Shown here: in pieces, positions 37,475-47,021 of the stretch
Position numbering within the stretch: position 1 is the stretch's first letter
Layout of the letters: each line of letters opens with the position of its first letter
Assembly (NCBI GenBank): GCA_032073245.1
Contig: DAMANX010000028.1
Span: 3,304-67,303 of the forward strand
Reading direction: 5' to 3'
Length of the DNA stretch: 64,000 nt
Source of the DNA: QVMG01 sp032073245
GTDB taxonomy: Bacteria > Bacteroidota > Bacteroidia > Bacteroidales > Tannerellaceae
The notes under the pieces: generated by a model
Told to the model about the DNA's origin: nothing
Databases searched by the model: none
What the model saw: only the letters and a program-made list of their open reading frames with translations
Made by a program: the position numbers and the translations under genes

Positions 37475-40400
37475 TTAGTGAGGAGTTATAGCAATTTCTT
37501 CAATCATAAGTGCTTGAGAAGAGAGGCTATTGAATATTATGCTTATTTGACCTAATAGTGCTTCACCTTCTTTCATTTGCAAGGATATCCATTCTCCCTC
37601 TTGAGGTATGGAATCCATAATGTATTCGTTTCCATTGAATAGTATTTTTGCTCCTGCAATCCTGTTGTAAGGATTGGATAGTTTGATATGGATTTTCCCA
37701 TTAAAATGGAAAGGTAACTTGAGATCGAGTTGCATTTCCTGTCCTTGCCAGACAGAAAAAGACTCATGTACAAATATATTCCCTTTTAGCAAGTTGTACC
37801 CGTATTTATCCGTCTCATATTCTGTGGTTGCATCTTTGTCTGTACTCCAGTCATAAATACCATTCTTATCTGATTTTCCTCCTGCTTTTACATAGAGATA
37901 TGCATTTTCAAATTCGGCAGGAGCAATATATGGTTTACTTATATCTTGTAACTGGCGTTTCATCCAACTATAATCAATAATATCTATAGGTTGAAAAGAA
38001 GGGGAGGAAACATATTGCATTAAACTGTTTCTCAAAGCAAGAGCAGCTGGTCGATTATCGAGACTGTCAATCAGATTGTATCCACAAATAAGTATTTTAC
38101 CTCCTTCTTCACTGTAAAACTCCATAATTGAGCCTAGCTTTCTGTTGAAATGAAAATCATGAATAGGTTGTACAATTGGGCGGATAGAGTAGGGTAGGCC
38201 TTCTAAATCAAAACCTCTTGATCCATTACAGATATCAAACCATTGGAAATCCAGATACTTATCGGTTGGAAAGGAATTGAATGCGGGATGTTTGTCGCGA
38301 ATAACAGCTCCGTTTACAAAACCCTCATTCCCAAGATTACCTCCTTGCCAGAAAGTGGGTTTCCATTGTGCATATCCTCCATTTACATTTGTTCCTAATC
38401 CGTGTGCCCAAAGGAATACTGTTTCTCCTTTTTTCAACCTGTCAATAGCTTCAGTAAGTGATGTTGTCTCAATTATATTGCCGGGAGTCGGTATATCTTC
38501 CGGAGGAAATACCCAGAAATTCCATTTATTCTTAAAAGGAGTTCCTTCAATAGAAACTGTCAGGGTTATCTTTTCAGCTTGATTTATATTGGTCAACGGT
38601 ATAGTAAGTTTCCCTATTTCATTTAATGTCGCATTCCGGATAGTATAGTTTGTAAAGGAATTTTTCTTTAGTATTTTACCGGACTCACTTACTAATTGCC
38701 ATTGGATAGTTGCATTTGGAATATTTTCTTTAGAGAAATGGAGGATTTCCAAAGCCACATGTAAAGTATCCCTATTTGTATAAGTATAGGATGGAGCTCT
38801 CATTAATGGAACAGTTGTATTACACCACTCACGAACATCTTCCGGTTTTACTATTCCTTTGTTATCATAGAATGAGTCTAACCATCCGATTAAAGCTACA
38901 CCTTGTCCGGAGAAGTCCTGCATACTTAGGAGCTGAAAGCCACCGCATAGAGGGGTTCGTAAAAAAGACTCAATATTTTCTTTATATAAATTAATTGATT
39001 GTTTACCGGAAGATAGGATAAATTCTTCATTTTGTTCATATACCCCGCGTTGATAGGCTAGTTTCCGGTAGTTTTCCATATCATGGGAACGTAGAATGCC
39101 TGTGTATTTTTCAACCTCATTCCAATTGGGATAGAAAACCCATTGTCCAACTTCATGTTGGATGGAAGGTAAAGGAGATGCCTTACCGTACCATTGTGCA
39201 TAATCCCAATCAGTAGACATTTTTCCTTGATTGATATATAACAAAGGATAAGGGGAAGATAGGTCTCCGTGAAAATTAATATCTGTATGTTCTGTTGCCG
39301 GACGTCTTACAGATGCAGCATAAAAATGACGGGAATCATGTTCCTTAACTTCTTTAATCCATGGATCCATTAAATTCCGGTCAAAACCTCCTAATTCATT
39401 TCCCATCGCTAACATAACCAGCGATGGATGATTGCCATAAGTATCAGCAATACGCTTAAGTTCAGGACGAAGAAATGGAGCCACAGAATCAACATCCAAT
39501 CCTTTTCCCATCCATCCGTCCCGCCAAAATATTTCACTAAGCACATAAAGGCCGACCTCATCTGCTGCTTCGAATGCAGCTGCCGGAGGTGTCCAGGAGT
39601 GGAAACGAACATGATTAAAACCATAGTCTTTATAAATTTTGAAAATATGCAACCAACTTTCTTTATCGGTAGGGGGATATCCTGTTAAAGGAAACTGAGC
39701 ACAATCTAAATTACCCCGAAGGTAACGGGGAATTCCGTTAATAGTAACATAATCTTCTGTTCTATCAATTGTTCTGAATCCAAAGGTTATAGGTTCATAG
39801 GAGTCTTTTCCGTATTTTGTGTTGAATGTAGATTCAAGTACATAGAGTTGGGGAGAAAATTCATCCCATAAATGAGGATTCGGTATGAGAAGAGTTTTTT
39901 TGATAGTTTCGTATTCTTGGTTTATGTCAAAACGGAATGTTTCTGATTGTACCAATTTGCCTGTAGCTTTTTCTTTTATATCCAGAGACAAGGAGCTTTT
40001 TATCTTTTTTGTTTTTTTGTTTCTTATTGAAATTTCAATGTCTAATTTCCCATTCTCATCAGGAAACGTTCTTATTTGTTTGAGATAAATATCCGGATAC
40101 ACAGATAACTCAATTTTACCAATGATACCATTCCATATAATTTGTGTCTGGTCACCATAGCTATGTCCCCATATGTTTCCAATAGAATATATTTCTCGGT
40201 TATCAATACTTAATGTGAGAGTATGTATGCCCGGAGATAATTTTCCAAGTGAATACAGATGTGGGGTAGATAAGGATTCTTGCAAATCTACATACTCGCC
40301 GTCAAGCCAAAGCTTACTTTGCCACATTACCCTTTCTAAGTAAAGGTCTATATTTTTCTCTTTCCAGTTTTCAGGTATAACAATATCCTTTTGATACCAG

Positions 40401-40654
40401 GCTTTGCCGATATATTTGTGTAATCGGGAGAGTTTTCCCATTTCTATTACTTCATTCCCATATCCTCCTTCGTCGGTAATACCCGGTAGTTGAATAGTTG
40501 ACTTTAGCTGTTTATTGAACCATTTTTGCTGTTCTCCTATATCAAGCGAATCTAACTCAAATCGCCATTGCCCGGCTAATGAATTTATACTCCTTGTTTG
40601 CCCGGAGGCAAAGAAAGATAAAAAGGAGATAAAAAGGGGGATGAGGTTTTTCAT
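37475..40654 (-). CDS. GH2-family exo-glycosidase B, exported
   Basis: The protein has 1059 residues with a signal peptide cut near ASGQ. GH2 layout is visible: LAGQWRFELDSLDIG (26-40), PGITDEGGYG, AWYQKDIVIPENW, jelly roll to about 190, and an Ig-like domain. The barrel has RGNLDCAQFPLTGYP, GFNHVRFHSWTPP, acid/base MGNELGG (Glu420) and nucleophile QHEVGQW (Glu501). The spacing of the catalytic pair (81) matches the paralogs (79 and 84). The long C-terminal region (about 640-1059) includes FPTDKYLDFQW and GGKILICGYNL, also found in the paralogs. Its substrate is unknown. It is separated from GH2 C by an inverted-repeat element and may be read from the MFS operon or from its own weak promoter. 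Confidence 0.85.
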   Translation of the reverse strand: MKNLIPLFISFLSFFASGQTRSINSLAGQWRFELDSLDIGEQQKWFNKQLKSTIQLPGITDEGGYGNEVIEMGKLSRLHKYIGKAWYQKDIVIPENWKEKNIDLYLERVMWQSKLWLDGEYVDLQESLSTPHLYSLGKLSPGIHTLTLSIDNREIYSIGNIWGHSYGDQTQIIWNGIIGKIELSVYPDIYLKQIRTFPDENGKLDIEISIRNKKTKKIKSSLSLDIKEKATGKLVQSETFRFDINQEYETIKKTLLIPNPHLWDEFSPQLYVLESTFNTKYGKDSYEPITFGFRTIDRTEDYVTINGIPRYLRGNLDCAQFPLTGYPPTDKESWLHIFKIYKDYGFNHVRFHSWTPPAAAFEAADEVGLYVLSEIFWRDGWMGKGLDVDSVAPFLRPELKRIADTYGNHPSLVMLAMGNELGGFDRNLMDPWIKEVKEHDSRHFYAASVRRPATEHTDINFHGDLSSPYPLLYINQGKMSTDWDYAQWYGKASPLPSIQHEVGQWVFYPNWNEVEKYTGILRSHDMENYRKLAYQRGVYEQNEEFILSSGKQSINLYKENIESFLRTPLCGGFQLLSMQDFSGQGVALIGWLDSFYDNKGIVKPEDVREWCNTTVPLMRAPSYTYTNRDTLHVALEILHFSKENIPNATIQWQLVSESGKILKKNSFTNYTIRNATLNEIGKLTIPLTNINQAEKITLTVSIEGTPFKNKWNFWVFPPEDIPTPGNIIETTSLTEAIDRLKKGETVFLWAHGLGTNVNGGYAQWKPTFWQGGNLGNEGFVNGAVIRDKHPAFNSFPTDKYLDFQWFDICNGSRGFDLEGLPYSIRPIVQPIHDFHFNRKLGSIMEFYSEEGGKILICGYNLIDSLDNRPAALALRNSLMQYVSSPSFQPIDIIDYSWMKRQLQDISKPYIAPAEFENAYLYVKAGGKSDKNGIYDWSTDKDATTEYETDKYGYNLLKGNIFVHESFSVWQGQEMQLDLKLPFHFNGKIHIKLSNPYNRIAGAKILFNGNEYIMDSIPQEGEWISLQMKEGEALLGQISIIFNSLSSQALMIEEIAITPH

Positions 40655-40700
40655 GGGGTATTTTAATTGTATGTTGATATATTTGTAGAAAATACGATAT

Positions 40701-40881
40701 AAGTAACTGGCTCCCCTTCTGCCAGAGGAGGGGGTGGACCATCGCTTGCGATGGTGGGGTGGTGGGAGAAAAAAGGTTTTAATAAAAATAGGTATATATC
40801 ATTTATAAAGAATACCAACCGCCCCACCACTGCAAGCAGCGGTCCCCCCCGCCTTAACCAAGGCGGGGAGCCAAGTTACTT
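40701..40881. repeat. Large intergenic inverted-repeat element, copy 4 (diverged)
   Basis: The ends read AAGTAACTGGCTCCCC and, inverted, GGGGAGCCAAGTTACTT. Inside are GGACCATCGCTTGCGATGGT, GGGGTGGT, then CCGCCCCACCACTGCAAGCAGCGGTCC and CCGCCTTAACCAAGGCGGGG. The layout matches copies 1 and 3 with different outer modules. It fills most of the 307-bp gap between GH2 C and GH2 B. Confidence 0.8.
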
Positions 40882-40961
40882 TAATTCACTTATCAAAGAC
40901 ATTACTGTAAAGCTTTCATATTTTACAATAAATGAAATTAGATATATTGAAGTTCTGTGAT

Positions 40962-43751
40962 TTAGTTTTGCACGAGTCCCCGAATTAATTCTAGGTCTAT
41001 TTCCTGTTGAGGATTAAATCTGTCGGATGCCATATAATCCAAGATACTATGTTTGAACTGTGCTGCTGCTGGCCGTTTGTCTATATCTTTTTGCAAATCA
41101 ACACTACAAACCATAAGTTTTCCTTTTCCGACTTTTGTTTCGAACAGGATTCCTAGTTTCCGGTTCGTTACCCAGTCGTCAATCAAATGGATTACCGGAC
41201 GATAATCAGCAGGAAAATCATCCATTATCATTGCATCACAATTGGCCACAATATCCCACCACTGATAGTCGCTTACGCCTTCATTAGGAAAGGAAGATAA
41301 GGCGGGGTGACTGGCATCACATAATATACCTAAAGTATGCGGAGGCTGTTTATTAGTCCATGCCGTATTCCAAAAGATAGGGGAGAATCCTACAGCTACT
41401 TTTCCTCCTTTATCCGGATGAATGCTGCCGCGTGGAGGAATAAATAGAATATTCTCTCCTTTATGAAGTCTGTCTATTATATTTTCATTAAGATTAGTTA
41501 CTATCGCAGGAGCATTATCAATTTTCTTTTTTTCTGCCGGATATACCCAGATATTCCATTTATTCAGAATAGGGGTACCTTCTATCTGTACAGTGATGGC
41601 AACTTGAGTCGGCTTTTTGAGTTGTTCGAGTGATATATCTATATTCCCTACCGGAATGCAATTATCCACAGGTAAGTCTTTTGTAAAGCTACCTTTACCA
41701 ATAAACTGATTATCTGCTGTAATCGCTGTCCATGTAATCGCTGTATTATTTAATGGAGTTTCTCCAAAGTGAGCAAACTCAACCGGTACGTTTAAATGCT
41801 CGTTATTAAGCCATATCATCTTTGGGAAACGAACCAGTGGAACCGTATGGTTATTGAATTGGCTGTATTCTTTTCCCCCCACATATCCTTTTGTATCCCA
41901 AAAAGCGTCCAGCACACCGACTAAAGCAGTTCCTTGTCCGGGAAAATCGTGTAAGTCAAGTAACTGAAATCCTGCGAATCCGGGTGTTCTTAATGCAGCT
42001 TCAATATCAGCTTTGTAACAAAGTGTTTGCAGCCGACCTGAAGCATACAGAAAATCATCAGCCAAGTCACCCATGTGTTTGGCATCCAATGTCTCTTTGA
42101 ATATTTCAAAGTTTTTTGCTTTCAGTACTCCGGTATATTTATCAATCTCTTTGAAGTTAGGATAAACACACCATTGTCCAATTTCATGGCTAACGGTCGG
42201 CATGTTCTTTCTGATAATGTTTGCAAAATCATAATCTGTTCTTGGTGGTTGTCCGTTAATGATGCTTTTGAGCCCTTGGCCCCATCCCTGGATACGTGGG
42301 TCAGGTGCATTCCAGTAGTCTGCATTTTCCACATATGGCCAACCGGCAGCACTTGTATACACCCTGCGATTATCTTTCTCTTTCCAATAAGCTACTAAAT
42401 CAGTCAAATAAGTTACCTGATTTTTGCCTCCTGGTTCATTGCCATAAGCCATCATACAGAAAGAAGGATGATTACCGTATTCTTTGAGGATTCTATCTCC
42501 TTCCGCATAGAACCATTTATCCTGTGGCCCATTATCACCAACCCCAGCCCATGCCGCACATTCAACCTGAAGGTATATACCCATACTATCTGCTATAGAG
42601 AATGCTACTTCAGGAGGACACCATGAATGAAAGCGTACATGATTTAATCCAAACTCTTTGCATGTACGATAAATCTTTTCCCAATAAGAACTCTCCATAG
42701 CCGGATAACCTGTCAAAGGAAAAATGCAGCACTCAAGAGTACCTCGCAGAAATATTGGATTTCCGTTTACAGTAAATCGTGTACCATCTTTTTTGAAATC
42801 CCTGAATCCAAAGTTTGTCACTCTTTCATCTTTCTCGTTGCCTGATATAAGTGTAGTACGAAGGCGGTATAAATTAGGAGAAAATTCAGACCATAAAGAT
42901 ATTGTTTCTCCTGCTTCGATTTCGGTTATAATATTTTCATCTTTTGTAATAAGCTTTACCGGTTCTCCTATAATGTCTCCGTTTAGTTTTTCTATTTGTA
43001 GGGAGAGGTTGGCTTCTATATTTTTCTTTCCGATAACCTGTGTGTTTACTATTACTTTCTTATTTGCTATATCCGGATAAATCTGAACATCCTCGATATA
43101 TATGCAAGGTTTGGCTGCAAGTGATATATTACCTACAATCCCATTCCAATTACTTTGTGTATGGTCGGAAACACTATGAGCATTCACCCCAACTGGAATA
43201 ATTACATTATTATCTACCCGAAGGGTAATAATGTGTTTTCCGGGATTGATTCCTTCCAATACATATCTGTGAGGTGTAGACATAGCATCTTGATTTTCTA
43301 TTTCAACCCCATCTACATATAAAGTTGTTCCCCAATGTGGACGTTCCAGTTCAAGAATAACCGGTTTATTCTTCCATTTACCTGGAATGCTTATCTCTTT
43401 TTGATACCAGGCTATTCCTACATAATGTTTATCAGGATTTAACCAGTAAGGGAATTTTATATTACCTTCTTGTCTATACTTTTCGTATTCAGGTGCTGTA
43501 AACCATGATTTATCATTCAAATCACCTGTCCACTTAGTATTTACATCAATATTATCTCCATATCCCTGTTCCTGTAAAGATCCTGGAAGTTCAACTGTTT
43601 CAGTAAACCGAGTATCAAACCATTTCTCCTTCACTCCCAAATTATCTTTATCCAGCCGGATACCCCAAGTTCCTTCCAGATTAATCTTATTCTCTGGAAC
43701 ACTACATGCAATCAGGCATATAGAAGTAATAACCAATAGTATTTGTTTCAT
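40962..43751 (-). CDS. GH2-family exo-glycosidase C, lipoprotein
   Basis: The protein has 929 residues with lipobox LIACS (Cys16), unlike the soluble paralogs A and B. It has LEGTWGIRLDKDNLG, an insertion at about 60-110 (KWTGDLNDKSWFTAPEYEKY), then WYQKEISIPGKW. The barrel has LRGTLECCIFPLTGYP, GLNHVRFHSWCPP, acid/base YGNEPGG (Glu439) and nucleophile SHEIGQW (Glu523). The acid/base motif is GNEPG instead of GNELG. It is about 125 residues shorter at the C-terminus than the paralogs. Translation is coupled to the DUF5107 gene: its ATG overlaps that gene's stop by 4 bp. It probably acts on a product of the same glycan as GH2 A and B. Confidence 0.85.
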   Translation of the reverse strand: MKQILLVITSICLIACSVPENKINLEGTWGIRLDKDNLGVKEKWFDTRFTETVELPGSLQEQGYGDNIDVNTKWTGDLNDKSWFTAPEYEKYRQEGNIKFPYWLNPDKHYVGIAWYQKEISIPGKWKNKPVILELERPHWGTTLYVDGVEIENQDAMSTPHRYVLEGINPGKHIITLRVDNNVIIPVGVNAHSVSDHTQSNWNGIVGNISLAAKPCIYIEDVQIYPDIANKKVIVNTQVIGKKNIEANLSLQIEKLNGDIIGEPVKLITKDENIITEIEAGETISLWSEFSPNLYRLRTTLISGNEKDERVTNFGFRDFKKDGTRFTVNGNPIFLRGTLECCIFPLTGYPAMESSYWEKIYRTCKEFGLNHVRFHSWCPPEVAFSIADSMGIYLQVECAAWAGVGDNGPQDKWFYAEGDRILKEYGNHPSFCMMAYGNEPGGKNQVTYLTDLVAYWKEKDNRRVYTSAAGWPYVENADYWNAPDPRIQGWGQGLKSIINGQPPRTDYDFANIIRKNMPTVSHEIGQWCVYPNFKEIDKYTGVLKAKNFEIFKETLDAKHMGDLADDFLYASGRLQTLCYKADIEAALRTPGFAGFQLLDLHDFPGQGTALVGVLDAFWDTKGYVGGKEYSQFNNHTVPLVRFPKMIWLNNEHLNVPVEFAHFGETPLNNTAITWTAITADNQFIGKGSFTKDLPVDNCIPVGNIDISLEQLKKPTQVAITVQIEGTPILNKWNIWVYPAEKKKIDNAPAIVTNLNENIIDRLHKGENILFIPPRGSIHPDKGGKVAVGFSPIFWNTAWTNKQPPHTLGILCDASHPALSSFPNEGVSDYQWWDIVANCDAMIMDDFPADYRPVIHLIDDWVTNRKLGILFETKVGKGKLMVCSVDLQKDIDKRPAAAQFKHSILDYMASDRFNPQQEIDLELIRGLVQN

Positions 43752-46700
43752 AGTAAGTATAAGTTTATGTCTAACATTCTGATTTTATTAAAGTATTCTA
43801 ATGCTTTCTCTTCGTTACCAAGACCCTTATGCCCCAAACACATCAGTAGATAACAATGGATTTGATTTTTCTTATCCATATCATCTTCCCATATTTGTAA
43901 ATCAGGAAGTGAAACAGCAAAATAGTCCATTCTAAATTTATCTGCCAGATGTTTTTCTCCATAGGCAATTAATTTATGGAAACGGTTTTCAGCTTCCTCT
44001 TTTTTTCCTAATTCCAGGAGAGCCAGTCCTTGATAGAATATTTTCTCGGATTTCTGGTCATTATAATACATTGCAGCGGCCGGCTCATTATTACCTTTAG
44101 ATGCTTTTTCGAAATAACTCAACGCCTCTTCTTCTTGTCCCATGGCTTTTAAAATGCAACCTTTGTAATAATCAAAGTCATTCTCCTGAGCACCGTAAAG
44201 TTTTCCTTCGCCTAAATTATGCGGATAGATATAGCATTGATTAATTAGAAGAAGCGCATCATCATATTTCTGTTCTTTCATCCATTTTTTTGAAAGTTCT
44301 ACGCGGGCTAATTGATATTGTGCGGGAACTTTACCTTCTCCACCTTCCCAAGGGTGAAATTTTCGTTGTTCAATAAGGTTTATTGCTTCTTCATATTTAC
44401 CTAATTGATTAAGTAGAGTTATATATTCCAGATAAAGGTCATCACGTTTCCATGCAGTTTCTTTATACTGTTCGAGAAAAGCTAATCTTTCTGTATGTGG
44501 ATAATTAAGTCTCTTATATAATTGATCTAGTTCCATCAATATACGTGCATCGGAAGTATCGAGCATAAATGCTTTTTCTAATAATTTAACCGCTTCCTCT
44601 TTATTATCCGCTTTATTGAAGTAAGCTAATGAAAGATTACGCATAACTGTAGGGAATGTATCATCTTGCACAAGCGAACTTTCCCAGCATGCAATGGCTT
44701 CTGGGTATTGCCTCTTATCATACCATAGGTTACCAAGAAGATAAGAAGCTTTTGGTGTATAGTCTACCAGGTTAATCGCTTTTTGGAGCGCAATAATAGC
44801 TTCCGGTTGGTTCGGGAAGCAATAATCCGGCATTAGCTTTTCTGCTACAATAATAGTTTCAATAGCTTCTTCCTTTCTTTTAAGCTCAAACAAACACCAG
44901 GCTTTAAAATATATAAGTATTACTTCCGGTCTAGATAATGCTTTGAATGCAATTTCTGTTACTTTTAGAGCTTCTTCCCAGCATCCCGCAGACATATAGT
45001 CAATCATCAATTCTGAGTAGTTGCGAGAATCATCGCCCATTCGTTTAATTATTATTTCCACATCCTTTTGGCTGTTATTCAACAGAAACTTTTCAAAGAG
45101 GCAGCCGAAATTGAATTTATCAATCAACAATGATTCTGTTATCAAAGAGGAGGCTTCTTTCTTTTTGTTTAAATGGCGCAATATTGTTGCTTTTGAATGA
45201 CGTGCCCGATGATTGTGCCAATTACGAACCAGTGATTTATCTATTTCAGAAAGGGCTTCTTGCCAGTTTTGTTTAGAAGAAGATATTTGTGCCAGTGAAT
45301 AATAGCCCGCATCCTGCCATGCAGCATTCCAGCAGGATTTATAAAAATATTCATATGCTTCTTCCACTTTACCTTGGTATTTGAGGGATAATCCCAGATT
45401 ATAGAGTGGTTCTCCATCATAAGGGTTGGGATTACGCTCCATTAAAGTTTCTACAGCACGACGTAAATAAGGTTCTGCTTTTGCAAACTGTCCTTTTCGT
45501 ATCAACCATAATCCCATGGCATTATTATTACGTATATCTTGTGGTTCCCTACGAAGAGCTTCCAGATAATAATCTGTAGGGTTATAAGTGGCATGACGAT
45601 ACTGTTCAAGATGTAATCCGGTTAGATATAATTGTTCAATGGATGGTATATCAGTAGGTTCTAACGCTGCTTTTGCCGGTTCCGGGATTTCTTTGTGTTC
45701 ATTTGTCTCTGTTTCCCAGCTAAGAAGCACTTTCCCTTTAGGATCTGATATAATAACTTTAATATCGGTTAGTTCGGATATTGGAACAATTTCTTCAAAT
45801 ACTTCTTCCGGAGAAATATCACATTTTTTTTGAAAACAAATGTTTCCGGCTTTCAATATTTCAATATGTAAAGCATTTTGTTTGGATGTTGCAAATATTT
45901 TAAGTCGGGCATTGTCTGCTTCTGGTTCAATATTCATCAGTAAGTCGGCTGTAGCATTTTTCACTACGCCCAACTCTCTGTAAGGCATGAAATATTGGGT
46001 GAATGTTTTTTCCTCATAAGGCTGAAGCCATGTAAAATCAGGTTGGTTATCAGTGAATACTCCGGTCATCAATTCTATATACGGACCATCCGAATCAGTC
46101 AGATTTCGATCCCATGCCTGTCCGAAATCACCATTACCCCATGTCCATTGTTTTTTACCGGGTGATATATGATGATTGGCAACATGGAGTACTCCTGTAC
46201 GACTATCATTTTCATATCCGCCTACAAAATCATATTTAGACTTAATTGCCATATAAGAAGTAGGTACAGGTATATTTTTGTATCTGGAAATATCAACACC
46301 GGCCGAATAATCCATTTTATAATAAGTACCTGTCGCAATAGGATAGGAGGATACATCCCGTTTTCCATGGTCAAAGACTGCGTTTACGTCTCCCGGGAAT
46401 ACCGATTGATAGTCATCATTTACGGCTACGGCAGGGTTGGCCCACCAGAGAAATGTTTGAGGAATGGGGGTAGGATTATAAAGTTTTCCTTGTATCTCTA
46501 ATACAGCACGTCTGGGTGAAAGCTTAAACCCCGCCATCCCTTTCTGGTGAAACATCCGTTCCCGTTCGCTCACCCAGACAATAGCACTTCCATCGGCACA
46601 TTCTTCAAAAGTATAATCAACCGGTAGGAAGGTGCTCGGGCGATGATGTTGTGGCCAATTAAATTCGATACCCCCTGATATCCAGGGGCCAGTTAATCCA

Positions 46701-47014
46701 ACAAGTGCCGGTTTTATTACATGATTATAATAGATAAAATGTCTTTCCTTAAGTTTATCATAAGCCATTTGAATGCGGCCACCTAACTCAGGCAATATCA
46801 TTATCTTCAGATATTCATTTTCAAGGTAAACAGCTTTGTAAAGTTTATTTTCGCATGTGTCCTCTATCTTTTCTACAACCGGATAAGGATATACAACACC
46901 ACTGCTCCCCTGATAAACACGTTTTTCAAGAAACATCGGATTCTTTTCTGGTTGGCCGATACCATAGGTGGGGAGAAGAATTTCTTCTTCCCAAATTTTC
47001 ACTTTTTTGTCCAT
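43748..47014 (-). CDS. DUF5107 protein with long TPR-repeat tail, cytoplasmic
   Basis: The protein has 1088 residues with no signal peptide. The N-terminal about 330 residues form a DUF5107 domain, beta-rich with an aldose-epimerase-like flavour. Motifs are YLENEYLKIMILPELGGRIQ, GPWISGGIEFNWPQHHRPS, WWANPAVAVNDDYQSVFP and WGNGDFGQAWDRNLTDSDGPYIELMTG. From about 480 to the end there are many TPR helices (for example NAMGLWLIRKGQFAKAEPYLRRAVE, YNLGLSLKYQGKVEEAYEYFYKS, MRNLSLAYFNKADNKEEAVKLLEKAF). DUF5107 occurs in Bacteroidota PULs; its activity is unknown to me. Binding or processing of an imported sugar is plausible from the epimerase-like motifs. It lies 7 bp after the MFS transporter gene in the same operon. 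Confidence 0.75.
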   Translation of the reverse strand: MDKKVKIWEEEILLPTYGIGQPEKNPMFLEKRVYQGSSGVVYPYPVVEKIEDTCENKLYKAVYLENEYLKIMILPELGGRIQMAYDKLKERHFIYYNHVIKPALVGLTGPWISGGIEFNWPQHHRPSTFLPVDYTFEECADGSAIVWVSERERMFHQKGMAGFKLSPRRAVLEIQGKLYNPTPIPQTFLWWANPAVAVNDDYQSVFPGDVNAVFDHGKRDVSSYPIATGTYYKMDYSAGVDISRYKNIPVPTSYMAIKSKYDFVGGYENDSRTGVLHVANHHISPGKKQWTWGNGDFGQAWDRNLTDSDGPYIELMTGVFTDNQPDFTWLQPYEEKTFTQYFMPYRELGVVKNATADLLMNIEPEADNARLKIFATSKQNALHIEILKAGNICFQKKCDISPEEVFEEIVPISELTDIKVIISDPKGKVLLSWETETNEHKEIPEPAKAALEPTDIPSIEQLYLTGLHLEQYRHATYNPTDYYLEALRREPQDIRNNNAMGLWLIRKGQFAKAEPYLRRAVETLMERNPNPYDGEPLYNLGLSLKYQGKVEEAYEYFYKSCWNAAWQDAGYYSLAQISSSKQNWQEALSEIDKSLVRNWHNHRARHSKATILRHLNKKKEASSLITESLLIDKFNFGCLFEKFLLNNSQKDVEIIIKRMGDDSRNYSELMIDYMSAGCWEEALKVTEIAFKALSRPEVILIYFKAWCLFELKRKEEAIETIIVAEKLMPDYCFPNQPEAIIALQKAINLVDYTPKASYLLGNLWYDKRQYPEAIACWESSLVQDDTFPTVMRNLSLAYFNKADNKEEAVKLLEKAFMLDTSDARILMELDQLYKRLNYPHTERLAFLEQYKETAWKRDDLYLEYITLLNQLGKYEEAINLIEQRKFHPWEGGEGKVPAQYQLARVELSKKWMKEQKYDDALLLINQCYIYPHNLGEGKLYGAQENDFDYYKGCILKAMGQEEEALSYFEKASKGNNEPAAAMYYNDQKSEKIFYQGLALLELGKKEEAENRFHKLIAYGEKHLADKFRMDYFAVSLPDLQIWEDDMDKKNQIHCYLLMCLGHKGLGNEEKALEYFNKIRMLDINLYLL

Positions 47015-47021
47015 TATAGAA

